The notes under the pieces were generated by a model. The model did not search any database. It was not told the origin of the DNA and was given only the letters and a program-made list of their open reading frames with translations. DNA of 64,000 bases from Aminobacter sp. AP02 (GTDB lineage Bacteria > Pseudomonadota > Alphaproteobacteria > Rhizobiales > Rhizobiaceae), in contig NZ_QGGX01000009.1 in assembly GCF_003148805.1 (NCBI RefSeq), positions 1 through 64,000 of the forward strand, in the 5' to 3' direction. Shown here piece after piece: positions 9,653 to 19,400 of this stretch (positions within the stretch are counted from its first letter, which is position 1; every line of letters starts with the position of its first letter). Made by a program: the position numbers and the translations under genes.

Positions 9653-10807
9653 TCAGCGTCCGCCGATCACACCGATATAGTCCGACACCCAGCGGTAGTA
9701 GGGAACGCACTGGTCGTTCTGGGTGGCGCATTTCGACACGGGCGTCTTCCAGAATTTGATCTTGGCAAAATCCTCGAAGCCGTTGGTCTTGCAGCCTTCG
9801 TCGCCGAGCAGTGCATTGCCCTTGCATGCAGCGGGCACCGCAGGGTTCGAGCCAAACCAGGAAGCAAGATCGCCCTGCAGCTTGGCGTTCAGCGAATGCT
9901 CCATCCACATGTAGGCACAGTTCGGATTGGCTGCGTCGACATGCATCATCGTCGTGTCGGCCCAACCGGTGGCACCTTCTTCCGGAATGGTCGAGGCAAT
10001 CGGCTGCTTTTCCGATTTGAGCAGGTTGACCTGGAACGGCCAGGAACCGGACGCGACCACGCCCTCGTTCTTGAAGTCGTCGACCTGGATCATGGCGTCG
10101 TGCCAGTAGCGCCCTGCGAGCGTACGCTGGACCCGCAGCAAGTCGAGTGCCGCCTTGTACTGGTCCTCATTGAGTTCGTACGGGTCCTTGATGCCGAGCT
10201 CGGGCTTGTGCGCCATCAGATAGTTGGCGGCGTCGGCAATGTGGATCGGGCCGTCATAGGCCTGTACGCGCCCCTTGTTGGGTTTGCCGTCAGGCAGATC
10301 CATCGCCTCGAACACGATGTTCCAGCTCTTGGGCGCTTCCTTGAACACGTCTGTGTTGTACATCAGCACGTTGGGACCCCATTGATAGGGCACGCCATAG
10401 TGCTTGCCATCGACGGTGAACCACGGCGCATCCTTGAGGCGCTCGTCGACTGTCGACCAGCTCTTGATGAGGTCCGTATTGATTTCCTGAACGCGCTTGC
10501 CGGCGACGAGACGAAGCGAGGCGTCGCCCGATGCGGTGACGAGGTCGAAGCCGCCCTCGTTCATCAGCGCCACCATTTCGTCGGAGGTCGCCGCGGTCTT
10601 GACGTTGACCTTGCAGCCGGATGATTTTTCGAAGTCCGTCACCCAATCGTAGTTCTTGTCGGTCTCGCCACGCTCGATGTAACCGGGCCACGCGATGATG
10701 TTGAGCTGGCCCTCGCCCTTGCCGAGTTCCTTGACCTGCGAAAAAGCCTGGCCGGAAAAGCTGCAAGCCAAGGCGATGGCCGTGCAGGATTTCAGAAATG
10801 CCTTCAT
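9653..10807 (-). CDS. Periplasmic polyamine-type substrate-binding protein (YdcS-like)
   Basis: This 384-residue protein has a Sec signal (MKAFLKSCTAIALACSFSG, cut near AFS-Q at 23) and a two-lobed PotD-family fold; LNIIAWPGYIERGE, YGVPYQWGPNVLMYN and WMEHSLNAKLQGDLASWFG are recognisable. The mature protein has several paired Cys near the C-terminus (CKGN, GCKTN, KCATQNDQC) that could form periplasmic disulfides. It is the first gene of the transporter set, starting at ATG 10807 behind GGGAG, and two inverted repeats precede it. Putrescine, GABA or an opine is possible; the link to patD favours a polyamine. Confidence 0.88.
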   Translation of the reverse strand: MKAFLKSCTAIALACSFSGQAFSQVKELGKGEGQLNIIAWPGYIERGETDKNYDWVTDFEKSSGCKVNVKTAATSDEMVALMNEGGFDLVTASGDASLRLVAGKRVQEINTDLIKSWSTVDERLKDAPWFTVDGKHYGVPYQWGPNVLMYNTDVFKEAPKSWNIVFEAMDLPDGKPNKGRVQAYDGPIHIADAANYLMAHKPELGIKDPYELNEDQYKAALDLLRVQRTLAGRYWHDAMIQVDDFKNEGVVASGSWPFQVNLLKSEKQPIASTIPEEGATGWADTTMMHVDAANPNCAYMWMEHSLNAKLQGDLASWFGSNPAVPAACKGNALLGDEGCKTNGFEDFAKIKFWKTPVSKCATQNDQCVPYYRWVSDYIGVIGGR

Positions 10808-10870
10808 CTCGATTCTCCCATTTGCAGGGGCCGCTCTCGATCGGCGGCGTTGCCCTGAAACGAAAGGTGC

Positions 10871-10891
10871 TGCGAAAGCGCAGGTTTCGCA
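10871..10891. promoter_or_regulatory. Inverted repeat TGCGAAA-N7-TTTCGCA
   Basis: A perfect 7-bp dyad with a 7-bp spacer lies 64 bp upstream of the binding-protein ATG, in the gap after lysR. Size and position fit an operator, perhaps for the adjacent LysR regulator. Confidence 0.45.
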
Positions 10892-10913
10892 AATTCATTT
10901 GAAAGAAGGGTGA

Positions 10914-10930
10914 TATCGGTTTTCCCGATA
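10914..10930. promoter_or_regulatory. Inverted repeat TATCGG-N5-CCGATA
   Basis: A second perfect dyad stands about 107 bp upstream of the binding-protein start and 14 bp past the lysR stop. It could be a LysR recognition site for the downstream operon or a weak lysR terminator stem; there is no T-run, so I favour an operator. Confidence 0.4.
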
Positions 10931-10943
10931 CCAGGCAGGCACG

Positions 10944-11855
10944 TCAAAGCTTCTGGCGAACTGTCCGCTGAGCTTGGGCAATACCGATGAAATCGCGCGC
11001 CGCGGCCGGCAGCGAAGAGCCGCGCCGCCAAACCATGCCAACCTGCACCACCGGCAGCGATCCCGACACATCGCGGGACTCGATACGGTCGCCTTCCAAC
11101 GACCATGGCCGGTACACGAGGTCAGGCAGAAGCGCGACACCTGCGCCGGTCGCCACCAGCGAGCGCACGGCTTCAACCGAACGTGTGCGAAAGGCGACAT
11201 GTGGCTTGGCGCCGATCGCTGAAAGCAGCTTGCCGGTGTTTTCCTCGATCTCGTCGACCGACAGCATGATCAGCGGCTCGGAAACGATATCGCCAACGCT
11301 GATGATCTCTGCGGAAGCCAGCGGGTGACCGAGCGGCAGCCACAGGCGGTATGCCGAAACCTCGAGAATTTCCGATTGCAACGCCATGCGATCGCGCAGA
11401 TTGGAGGTCACCATGACCGCAAGGTCCAGCTTGCCGCCGACCAGCAGGTGCTCGAGGTAATCGCCATTGTCTTCGATGGCGGAGATCTCGACCGCCGGAT
11501 GTGCGCGTCGGTAACGCGCCAAAAGATCCGAGAGCACGTAGCCAGCGACCAACGACGTGACGCCGAGCTTGAGCTGGCCGGTGGCTCTTGCCTGCCCGCC
11601 AAAGAATGTACGGCGCGCATCGGAGACGTCGGCAAGGATCTTGGTAGCGTGGCGCAGGAACTGATGGCCTTTGTGGGTGATGTTGAGACCACGCGGGTGA
11701 CGCTCGAACAACTCGACGCCGAGATCGCCTTCCAGTTCCTTGATTGCCTCGGTCACCGAGGATTGCGAGATCGACAGGTTCTGTGCCGCCCGAGAGATGG
11801 TGCCCTGCTCGGCGACGGCGACAAAGAACTGGAGTTGACGGAGCGTGAAGGCCAT
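10944..11855 (-). CDS. LysR family transcriptional regulator
   Basis: Full-length LTTR of 303 residues. The N-terminal winged helix-turn-helix reads LRQLQFFVAVAEQGTISRAA, then LSISQSSVTEAIKELEGDLG, followed by the linker helix and a two-lobed LysR effector domain. The C-terminal lobe contains ATGAGVALLPD. It lies directly upstream of the YdcS-like operon on the same strand with two inverted repeats in between, so it is the best candidate activator for the transporter and patD. In E. coli the ydc operon has a different type of regulator (YdcR), so regulation here has been rewired. The inducer is unknown. Confidence 0.88.
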   Translation of the reverse strand: MAFTLRQLQFFVAVAEQGTISRAAQNLSISQSSVTEAIKELEGDLGVELFERHPRGLNITHKGHQFLRHATKILADVSDARRTFFGGQARATGQLKLGVTSLVAGYVLSDLLARYRRAHPAVEISAIEDNGDYLEHLLVGGKLDLAVMVTSNLRDRMALQSEILEVSAYRLWLPLGHPLASAEIISVGDIVSEPLIMLSVDEIEENTGKLLSAIGAKPHVAFRTRSVEAVRSLVATGAGVALLPDLVYRPWSLEGDRIESRDVSGSLPVVQVGMVWRRGSSLPAAARDFIGIAQAQRTVRQKL

Positions 11856-12424
11856 GGCCGGACTAAACAGGGCGCCGAGGCATTTTGGAAGGGGCAGCCT
11901 CGTGTCTTCGCTTACTTGAACGGATCAAGGCTCGCTTCGGATTGACATCGATATGGTGGCCATTTCGGACGCCATGACTGTGCGTCTCATCTTGTTGACT
12001 GCCCGTCCCAATTTGCCACCCGGGCAGTGACAGCACAATCTGGCCGTGCAAGGGCTCTTAAGCAGTTCACCCGAAATGCTCTGCTGGATGGCCGGCGCGG
12101 ACAACTATGCTGTCGTCTTGCGTCGGCGTTTCGCGCCTGTGAAGCTGGATCAATTTACCGCTTGTTCAAAACATCACGTAAGCCGGCGTCTGAATTGACA
12201 AGATCTAGCCAAATGTAACGTTTCCTGCAGAAATATCTCGAATTGCCACACCCGAACACAGGAATTGTCTTCGAAACGAAGCCATGCCTCTGGTGACGTT
12301 TTCGTTGGATTTGCAATAGAGCGGTCGGCATCGAAACATTGCAACATATCGATTTACCCAGCTATGACTTGGTAATGAACTGCCATTGCGGATGCGGGTA
12401 GACCACCTTACGGGACGGTACTGG
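11856..12424. other. 569-bp divergent intergenic region
   Basis: This lies between the divergent lysR and araC genes. The short frames, such as 63 codons from 12027, have no recognisable family. Composition is less GC-rich from about 12150 on. I see no strong dyad or terminator; it presumably carries both promoters. Confidence 0.4.
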
Positions 12425-13519
12425 ATGTTCGAAGCTCAAACCAGTCCCCAGTCACGCACCGCGCGCGGTATTGTTTGGCCGTTCCCTCCCGGATTGGAAT
12501 GCTTCGCCGCGTGGAAGGCGGCCCTCTCTTTCCTTGTGGACTGTGCCATACCGGATGACGCTGACCCGGCAGTGTTCGACTTTCACGGCTGCACATGGCA
12601 GCTTCCCGAGGCATTTGTGCAGATCAATGGCGGGTCAGCCATGAGCATGGCTCGGACACAGCGCGTCATTGATGAAAGACCAATCTCTCAGATGTCGCTT
12701 TATCTGCTTACACGCGGAAGCGTCGTGACCGACTACGACGGACACAAGCAAACTCATGTTCCCGGCGATATCGTCGCCGTCGACTATTCCTTGCCTTATG
12801 AATCCCAAACGCCCGGCTACGAAGGGATAACAGTCACCTTCGACAGGGCGAGCGCCCCGGCCGCGCTTCAAGGCATTGTCCACGGCGTGGTACTGCCTGC
12901 AAACAGCAGCGCCGGTAACCTTCTTGGGATCCAGATGAGATCGCTTATCGATCATATCGACGGGCTCACGGTCGACCAGGCTCAGTCGGCGGTCGACGGC
13001 ATTTTGCGGTTTGCCGCGACTACCTTTCCTTCAGCGGTACCGAAAAAGAAGCGCGACGATGTTTCTGTCCTGGATCGCGCCCGTCGGCTGGCCAAAAAGA
13101 AAATATCCGACCCGGAGTTTGGCCCCGAAGATCTGGCGGTCGCACTGGGCGTTTCGCGATCGAAGCTGTTTCGATCGTTTGAGGCCCATGGCGGGGTGCA
13201 ACGCTGGCTGCTTGGTGAGCGGTTGACGGCGAGCCTCCAGGCCATCGTAAGATCCGCTGGCAAGCTGAAGATTTCGGTCATCGCACACCAGCACGGATTT
13301 CGCAGCGAGGCACATTTCAGTCGTGCTTTCCGGAAGCGATACGAATTGAGCCCAAGCTCGGCTCTGGCCTTGGCCATGCGTTCCCAAGGCACCACCCTGT
13401 ATCTGAACTGGGCCAAGAAGAATGGAAAGACGGAAGGATCAACTACCGAAGCTTGGCTTGCTTCTGCTCTAGCCAGAGACCGGAAAAGCCAGGAAGAGAG
13501 CGCCAATCCAACGCGATGA
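12425..13519 (+). CDS. AraC family transcriptional regulator (cupin-type N domain)
   Basis: From ATG 12425, preceded by GGGACGG, the product has 364 residues; TTG 12386 or ATG 12392 would add 11-13. The N-terminal half is an AraC-binding-like domain (MSLYLLTRGSVVTDYDG, then HVPGDIVAVDYSLPYE). The C-terminal half has two helix-turn-helix motifs: PEDLAVALGVSRSKLFRSF, then ISVIAHQHGFRSEAHFSRAF. After the DNA-binding domain a 50-residue basic tail extends further than usual. It is convergent with a second AraC protein of the same architecture at 13725, which suggests an old duplication. No target is evident. Confidence 0.82.
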   Translation: MFEAQTSPQSRTARGIVWPFPPGLECFAAWKAALSFLVDCAIPDDADPAVFDFHGCTWQLPEAFVQINGGSAMSMARTQRVIDERPISQMSLYLLTRGSVVTDYDGHKQTHVPGDIVAVDYSLPYESQTPGYEGITVTFDRASAPAALQGIVHGVVLPANSSAGNLLGIQMRSLIDHIDGLTVDQAQSAVDGILRFAATTFPSAVPKKKRDDVSVLDRARRLAKKKISDPEFGPEDLAVALGVSRSKLFRSFEAHGGVQRWLLGERLTASLQAIVRSAGKLKISVIAHQHGFRSEAHFSRAFRKRYELSPSSALALAMRSQGTTLYLNWAKKNGKTEGSTTEAWLASALARDRKSQEESANPTR

Positions 13520-13724
13520 ACCCCGCATCCAGATCCGCGCCGGTTGCACGATAGCCGTTGGCTTCGCCATGATATCGTGAACCGGTCAAGCAGCGAGAGC
13601 TCTACCAGGAGTACCGCTGGGCCACAGCCAAATGTTAAACGGCGTCGTCCAGGCGCTTGCCTGTTCAAGTGCCAGGCTTGATGAAACTCATGACCAGAAC
13701 CGTGGCGATTGCTGACAGAAGGTG

Positions 13725-14834
13725 TCAGCCCTGTAGCCTTCGCAACAATTTGCCCCAGCGCTTTGAGGGCGCCTCCGCTTCGATCTCGGCATGAGGTTTA
13801 ACCCCGCCCTCGCCCAGTCCGCGCGTCCTGGCATCGCTTGGGCTGTAGCCAAACTTGCGCTTGAAGGCACGGCTGAAGTCGGCGCCGTCGCTGAAACCGC
13901 GTTCCTCGGCAATTTCGAGAATCTTTCGGCCATCGCTTTGATTGGCAAGTGCCGCATGGGCATCGAGCAGACGCCTGTGCTGGATGTAGCTCATCACCCC
14001 GCCGGTCGGCTCGAACAGCCGATAGAGCCGCGTTCGGGAGATACCGAGCGCACGCCGCAGCATTTCGGCACCAAGGTCTGGATCATAGAGATTGGCCGAG
14101 ACGAAACGGCGCGCCCTTTCGAGCAACACGGTCCCGAGGGGATCTTGGGCAGCTTCAAGATGATCGGCGGTAGGTGCGACGCAAGCCACGATCATGGCCC
14201 GCATGGCCGAGACCAATCCGGGGAGGTCTTCAGGATTGAGCGTCGGCAGGCTCGCTTCCAAGCCGACCATGAAATCGGCGAAAAGCTTGCCCATTCCAGT
14301 GTCGAGCGCCGAGAATTCGGCGGCATCCATCGTGCCGACCGCGTCGCGGCAAAAATCGCGGGGCACGATCAGCATCAGCATTTCGCTGTTGCTGACATGA
14401 CCTTCGAAAGGCCGCCCGAGTGGATGGACCTGCACCAGCCCTGAATCGCAATCGAGCACCCTCGTGGGACCCACGGTATTGGAGTGGCCGTCGAGCAGAA
14501 GGGTCATCATCCAGTGATCCAGCGGGTCCCGGCGAACATGCCCGGGCAGGCTGGTGAACTGAAGCCCTTGCGTGCGTATCTTCGAGAAAGCGAGACTGCC
14601 CAAGTCCCAGATCACTTGCTGTCCGTCAAAGCCGCTTGCTGTGTCCTGGGATGCGGAGAAAGACAACATGGGCGCGAAATTGTCGCGCCAGCCGGCAAAC
14701 TGATCGTTGATTGGCAATTCCGACGTCGAGAACTCGAAGCCTTGAAGGTGTTGGCCGACCGGCCGGTCCGTATGTTGTTCGAACTCTGAAAAAGTGGAAA
14801 CGCCCGCCTCGGTAGGCTGCTCGCGAATATCCAA
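13725..14834 (-). CDS. AraC family transcriptional regulator
   Basis: A 369-residue relative of the neighbour at 12425 with the same plan. The N-terminal domain contains INDQFAGWRDNFAPML and MMTLLLDGHSNTVGP. The C-terminal HTH pair is GAEMLRRALGISRTRLYRLF and ILEIAEERGFSDGADFSRAF, followed by KRKFGYSPSDAR, the usual AraC end. The stop codon overlaps a small GCTGACA-GAAGG-TGTCAGC stem. The gene starts at ATG 14834 and is not obviously in an operon. The ligand is unknown. Confidence 0.85.
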   Translation of the reverse strand: MDIREQPTEAGVSTFSEFEQHTDRPVGQHLQGFEFSTSELPINDQFAGWRDNFAPMLSFSASQDTASGFDGQQVIWDLGSLAFSKIRTQGLQFTSLPGHVRRDPLDHWMMTLLLDGHSNTVGPTRVLDCDSGLVQVHPLGRPFEGHVSNSEMLMLIVPRDFCRDAVGTMDAAEFSALDTGMGKLFADFMVGLEASLPTLNPEDLPGLVSAMRAMIVACVAPTADHLEAAQDPLGTVLLERARRFVSANLYDPDLGAEMLRRALGISRTRLYRLFEPTGGVMSYIQHRRLLDAHAALANQSDGRKILEIAEERGFSDGADFSRAFKRKFGYSPSDARTRGLGEGGVKPHAEIEAEAPSKRWGKLLRRLQG

Positions 14835-15144
14835 TGGATGTTCTCCGATTCACATCGAACTCACCGCAAAGCTGTGCCCAAACTATCGATCCAGTGAGTC
14901 AGGTAACCTCTCGCTGCGCCGACCGGCCGCTAAACTTGCGACAGAATGTAGCAGAAAGCCAGATGATTTTTGGAAGGATGCCTGGCTCCGACCGCAGCTG
15001 AGCGATGCGCAATGCGCCCCAGCGCGCCGGCAGACGTTGGCGAAATGTCCAGCAGCCTTCGCCGCCCGACATCCGGAGGGGCGTTCCCTTCCCCGCCGCA
15101 GATGGTGAACCGAACTGGTTCGGCCCACCATGCTTGCTTGAAGC
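14835..15144. other. 310-bp intergenic region
   Basis: Between the AraC start and the DUF1269 stop I see no gene. It contains the stem-loop at 15102 just past the DUF1269 stop, and probably the araC promoter near its left end. Confidence 0.4.
15102..15131 (-). terminator. Stem-loop after the DUF1269 gene
   Basis: ATGGTG and CCGAAC pair with GTTCGG and CACCAT around a 2-bp centre and a small AA/CC internal loop. It begins 13 bp beyond the DUF1269 stop on the minus strand. No T-run follows, so it may be a transcript-end stabiliser rather than a classical intrinsic terminator. Confidence 0.45.
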
Positions 15145-15648
15145 TCAGCTTGCCGGCGTGGCGGAAGCCTTCTGCAACGCGTCGCGCAGGACCTGTTCCT
15201 TGCTTTCGTCGAGCGAGGTCTTGAGCACCACGCCGCCAAAGCCGGCGATCTCCTTGAGCACCTTGTCGGCGGTCATTTCCTGCACCAGCACGAAAAGAGC
15301 GCCATTGCCCGGCTGGAGACTACCTGACAGCTCCTTCATGAAGGCGTCATTGATGCCGAAATCGCTCATGGCGCCACCGAGCGCGCCCGAGGCCGCTCCC
15401 ACGGCAACGCCAAGCAGCGGATTGAGGAAGAGCACACCAATCAGCAGCCCCCAGAAGCTGCCAGACACCGCACCGGCGGCGGTCGTGTTGAGCAACTGGT
15501 TCAGCTTGATCTTGCCGGCTTCGTTCTTGGTTGCGATGACGGCATCGCTTATCTTGATAAGATATTGTTTCTGCAAATCAAACAGGCGTTCCCGCACCTC
15601 TTCCGCCTTGGCTTCCGTGGGATAGACGATGACGATCAGATCAGACAT
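15145..15648 (-). CDS. DUF1269 glycine-zipper membrane protein
   Basis: A 167-residue protein starting MSDLIVIVYPTEAKAEEVR. An alpha/beta N-terminal part is followed by a Gly/Ala-rich hydrophobic hairpin (GSFWGLLIGVLFLNPLLGVAVGAASGALGGAMSD, about 80-113) and a C-terminal part that again resembles a ferredoxin-like fold (GNGALFVLVQEMTADKV). This is the DUF1269 architecture, a widespread family of unknown function. I placed the start at ATG 15648 behind GGAG; the 46 upstream codons are not conserved in style. The role may be membrane or envelope related, but nothing in the context fixes it. Confidence 0.82.
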   Translation of the reverse strand: MSDLIVIVYPTEAKAEEVRERLFDLQKQYLIKISDAVIATKNEAGKIKLNQLLNTTAAGAVSGSFWGLLIGVLFLNPLLGVAVGAASGALGGAMSDFGINDAFMKELSGSLQPGNGALFVLVQEMTADKVLKEIAGFGGVVLKTSLDESKEQVLRDALQKASATPAS

Positions 15649-15789
15649 GACGAACTCCAATTTCAAACGAGTGAACGAACGCCAAGCGTTGCGAACGCCA
15701 GACCATATCGCGCCCAACGCATGGGAGGGATTAGCCGTAAATCCCGTAGCTAGGCACTGCGTTCCATTCTGAGCGCGTAATGGCAAAGG

Positions 15790-16347
15790 TCAACGGGTTC
15801 CGCCGGACGTTGCCCTGCCGTCAAGGAATTGGACGCGCACGGGAGCCTCGGCCAGGCGGCGGTAAAGCTTCTTGTTTTGGGCGATCGGCCACCAGTCATA
15901 GAGAAAAATCTCAAGCGGGCGCCAGAGTGCAACCCAGCCAACGATGATCAGGCCCTCCTCGAAGAAATGCGCTATGCCACTTCTGGGAACCAACGCGGCG
16001 AGCGTCTGGCCGACAGCCAGGCACAAGCCTAGCACGGCCAGACCGACCAGGAGCGTACGCCGCCCTACCCTGAACAGGTCGCTCAGTTCGCGACCGACGA
16101 CCCCCGCCCGATAGTTGAAGAAATTGGGGATCGACTTGTCCAGGCTGCTAACCGCTGGACTTTGCGCCGCACTCGCCGGCAAGTGGATGGTGATTTCGAA
16201 CGGCTGGTTGCGAGGCAGCTCGTGCGCCCAGTCGAAAATGTACGCGTCAGCGTCCCTTGCCAGGTCTCGATCCCGGAAGGGAAACGGGTCCATAGTTTCG
16301 AACAGTTGCGAAACGTCCTCGAGACGGATCTCGATCGAGTTGGCCAA
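15790..16347 (-). CDS. Conserved membrane protein of unknown function
   Basis: From TTG 16347, with TAGGACGGACGAT in front, the product has 185 residues; an upstream TTG at 16395 would add 16. The N-terminal soluble half (IEIRLEDVSQLFETMDPFPF, then AYIFDWAHELPR) precedes two predicted membrane helices (LLVGLAVLGLCLAVGQTLAAL and FFEEGLIIVGWVALWRPLEIF) and a basic cytoplasmic end with DWWPIAQNKKLYRRLAEAPV. I recognise the pattern from other proteobacterial proteins but not a function. It lies 88 bp downstream of the RND pump stop, separated by a hairpin, so it is probably a separate unit. Confidence 0.7.
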   Translation of the reverse strand: MANSIEIRLEDVSQLFETMDPFPFRDRDLARDADAYIFDWAHELPRNQPFEITIHLPASAAQSPAVSSLDKSIPNFFNYRAGVVGRELSDLFRVGRRTLLVGLAVLGLCLAVGQTLAALVPRSGIAHFFEEGLIIVGWVALWRPLEIFLYDWWPIAQNKKLYRRLAEAPVRVQFLDGRATSGGTR

Positions 16348-16393
16348 ATCGTCCGTCCTATTTTCAGTTCGACGCGGAAGCAGAGCGTTCGTC

Positions 16394-16421
16394 AACCCAC
16401 CCGATCAGTACCGGGTGGGTT
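16394..16421 (-). terminator. Stem-loop after the RND efflux operon
   Basis: AACCCACCCG pairs perfectly with CGGGTGGGTT around an 8-bp loop, 15 bp after the RND stop on the minus strand. A T-run is lacking. It could also hide the ribosome site of the alternative TTG start (16395) of the next gene. Confidence 0.55.
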
Positions 16422-16435
16422 CGCCTCTGCCTTGC

Positions 16436-19400
16436 TCAGCCGGCCAATACCGCGGACTCGGCCGGATGGGCTTTGGCCTGAGCCGGATCGCGCTCGGCCG
16501 GAATGCGGAACCATATGATGTAGAGCGCCGGCAAGAAGATCAGGGTCAGGGCGGCGGCAACCACCAGGCCACCGATGACCGTGAAGGCAAGGGGCGCCCA
16601 GAACGGATCGCGGATGATCGGCAACATGCCAAGGATCGTCGAGCCTGCGGTGAGGAACACCGGCCGGACACGCTCGGCAGTGACATCGATGACGCCCTGC
16701 CAGGATTTGCCCTGGGCTTCCATGCGCTTGTCGATCTGGTCAATCAACACCACCGAGTTTCGGGTGATCATGCCTATCAGCGCGATCATGCCGAGCACCG
16801 CAATAAAGCCGACCGGCGTATTGGTCACCAGCATGATCAGCACGACGCCGATCAGTCCCAACGGAACCACGCTGACGACCAGGAGCAGGCGCTGGACGCT
16901 TTGCAACTGGAACATCAGGATGATGACCATGACGATCGCCATCAGCGGGATCATCTCGAGCACCGACCCCATGCCTGTCTCGGCACCTTCGACGGAGCCG
17001 CCAACCTCGATGCTGAAGTTCGGGTTGTCCTTGCGCAACTGGTCGATCCTGGGTTCCGCCGCACTGACCACGCTCTCCGCCATGACGCCTTCCTTGACGT
17101 CGGCCTGGACGGTGATGGTTGTCTCGCGGTCGCGGCGCCAGATGATCGGCTGCGTTGTCTGGTACTCGATGGTGGCGATGCTGGACAGTGGAACCGTCTT
17201 GTTCGGACCGATCGGGATCTGCAGGGAACGCAACGTCTCGATATTGGTGCGCTCCTCGGCAGCCGCGCGGGCAACGACATTCACCAGATAAATGGAATCG
17301 CGAACCTGCGTGATCGGGAGGCCCGATGCCGTGGCAAACAGCGTCTGTGCGATGGCCGCCGAATTCAGCCCTACCAGCCGTGCCCGATCCTGATCGACAT
17401 CGATCACGACCTTCCGGATTGGCTCATTCCAGTCGAGATTGGGCGCAATGACCCCATTGATGTCACCGACGACGTCGGCAACCTTCCATGCAAGGTCGCG
17501 AACGCCGGCCACATCTGGACCGCTGACCCGATACTGCACCGGCCAGCCGACCGGAGGTCCCATTTCCAACGGCGAAACACGGGCAACGATGTTGGGGAAC
17601 TTCTCATCGAGCTCCTGCTGCAGCCTTGCCTGCAAGCCATCGCGCGCGGCTACGCTTTTGGCGATTACCACGGCCTGAGCACGGAACGGCGCCGGCGCCT
17701 GGATGTCCATCGGCAGGTAGAAGCGAATGGCGTCCGATCCGACGTAGAAACTCCAGTCGACGACATCCTCGTCGGCCGCGAGAATTTTTTCGACACGCTC
17801 GACCTCAGCGGCAGTTGCTGAGGTGGAAGCGCTCTGTGGCAGGACAAGCTGCAGCATCAGCTCCGGACGATCGGAAGGCGGGAAGAATTGCCGCTTCATC
17901 AGCGACGAACCCATCAAAGCCACGACGAACATCGCGGCCGTGCCCAGCACTACGGCAAAACGAAGCCGAACACAGGCATAGAGGATTTTCTTGAAGCCGC
18001 GAACGAGCCTGCTTTCAGTTTTTTCGCCGGTAGTTGAGCCGGACTTCAAGACTGCAAGGCCAACGATCGGCGTCAGCAGAACGGCAATCAGCCATGACAG
18101 GATCAGTGCGAACGTGATCACCAAAAAGAGCGATCGCGCGTATTCGCCCGACACGCTTCGCGCCAGGCCCACAGGGATGAAGCCGGCGATGGTAACGAGC
18201 GTGCCCGCCAACATTGGGAAGGCTGTCGAGGTATAGGCAAATGAGGCGGCCTTTACCCTGTCATAGCCCTCCTCGAGCTTGGCCATCATCATTTCGACCG
18301 CCACCATGGCATCATCGATCATCAGCGTCAGCGCGATGATCAGCGCTCCAAGCGACACGCGTTGTAGCGCGATACCTGTGATGTCCATCAACAGGAAGGT
18401 CATGCACAGTACGAGCGGGATGGAAACAGCAACAGCCAGGCCGGCGCGGAATCCAAGCGCCACGAAGCTGACGCCGAGCACGATGATCACTGCTTGGGTC
18501 AGCGAAACGGTAAAGCCGCGAATAGCGTTCGTGACGACTTCAGGCTGGCTCGCGACATGAATCATGTTGATGCCAACCGGCAGATCGTGCTCGAACCGGG
18601 TCATCACCGTATCGATGTTGTGCCCGAGCTCCAGGATATCGCCGCCCGATTCCATCGACACGGCAAGCCCGATTGCAGGCTTTCCCCTGACGCGGAACAT
18701 CGGCTGCGGCGGATCGACGGTTCCGCGAACCACACTGGCGATGTCGCCAAGGCGCACGAAACCCGACGTCGTCGGTATGTTCAGATTGCGGATGTCATTT
18801 TCGTTGCGCAGATCACCCGATACTTCGAGGATCGTACGATCGGCCTCCGTGGTCATGGTGCCAGCCGGCAGGACTGCATTTTGCGCCTGGATGGTGCTGA
18901 TCACCGTCGCGGCACTGAGGCCAAGGCTTGCCAGCCGCCTGGTTGAGAACTCGATGTAGATGGTCTCGTCCTGAGTGCCCAGAAACTCGACCTTCCCGAT
19001 ATTGTCGAGACGCAGCAGCCTGTTGCGGGCCTCGTATGCCCAGTCTCGAACCTCGCGGTCGCTGAAGTCGGTGGAGGTGAAGGCGTAGATGATGCCGAAG
19101 GTATCGCCGAACTCGTCGTTGAAGAAAGGACCGCGGACCCCCTGAGGCAGGGTCGTTTGCATGTCACCTATCTTCTTGCGTACCTGGTACCATAGGTCGG
19201 CAACTTCGTCGGGCGGGGTCGAATCCTCGAGGCTGACATAGATGACGGATTGCCCAGCGCTGGTCAGGTTACGCAATGTATCGAGGCGCGGCACCTCCTG
19301 AAGCGAGCGCTCAAGCCTGTCAGTAACCTGATCGACGGTCTGTTCAATGGTGGCGCCTGGCCAGACCGCATGAACCAGCATCGTCTTGACCGTGAAATCA

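Noticed and set aside
13711-13729. GCTGACA-GAAGG-TGTCAGC stem as a terminator between the AraC genes
   Set aside because: It is short, overlaps a stop codon and has no T-run; a chance stem is equally likely.
16115-17821. 568-codon plus-strand frame opposite the RND pump
   Set aside because: Its text is His/Asp/Arg-rich shadow sequence; the RND frame is full length with the proton-relay Asp pair.
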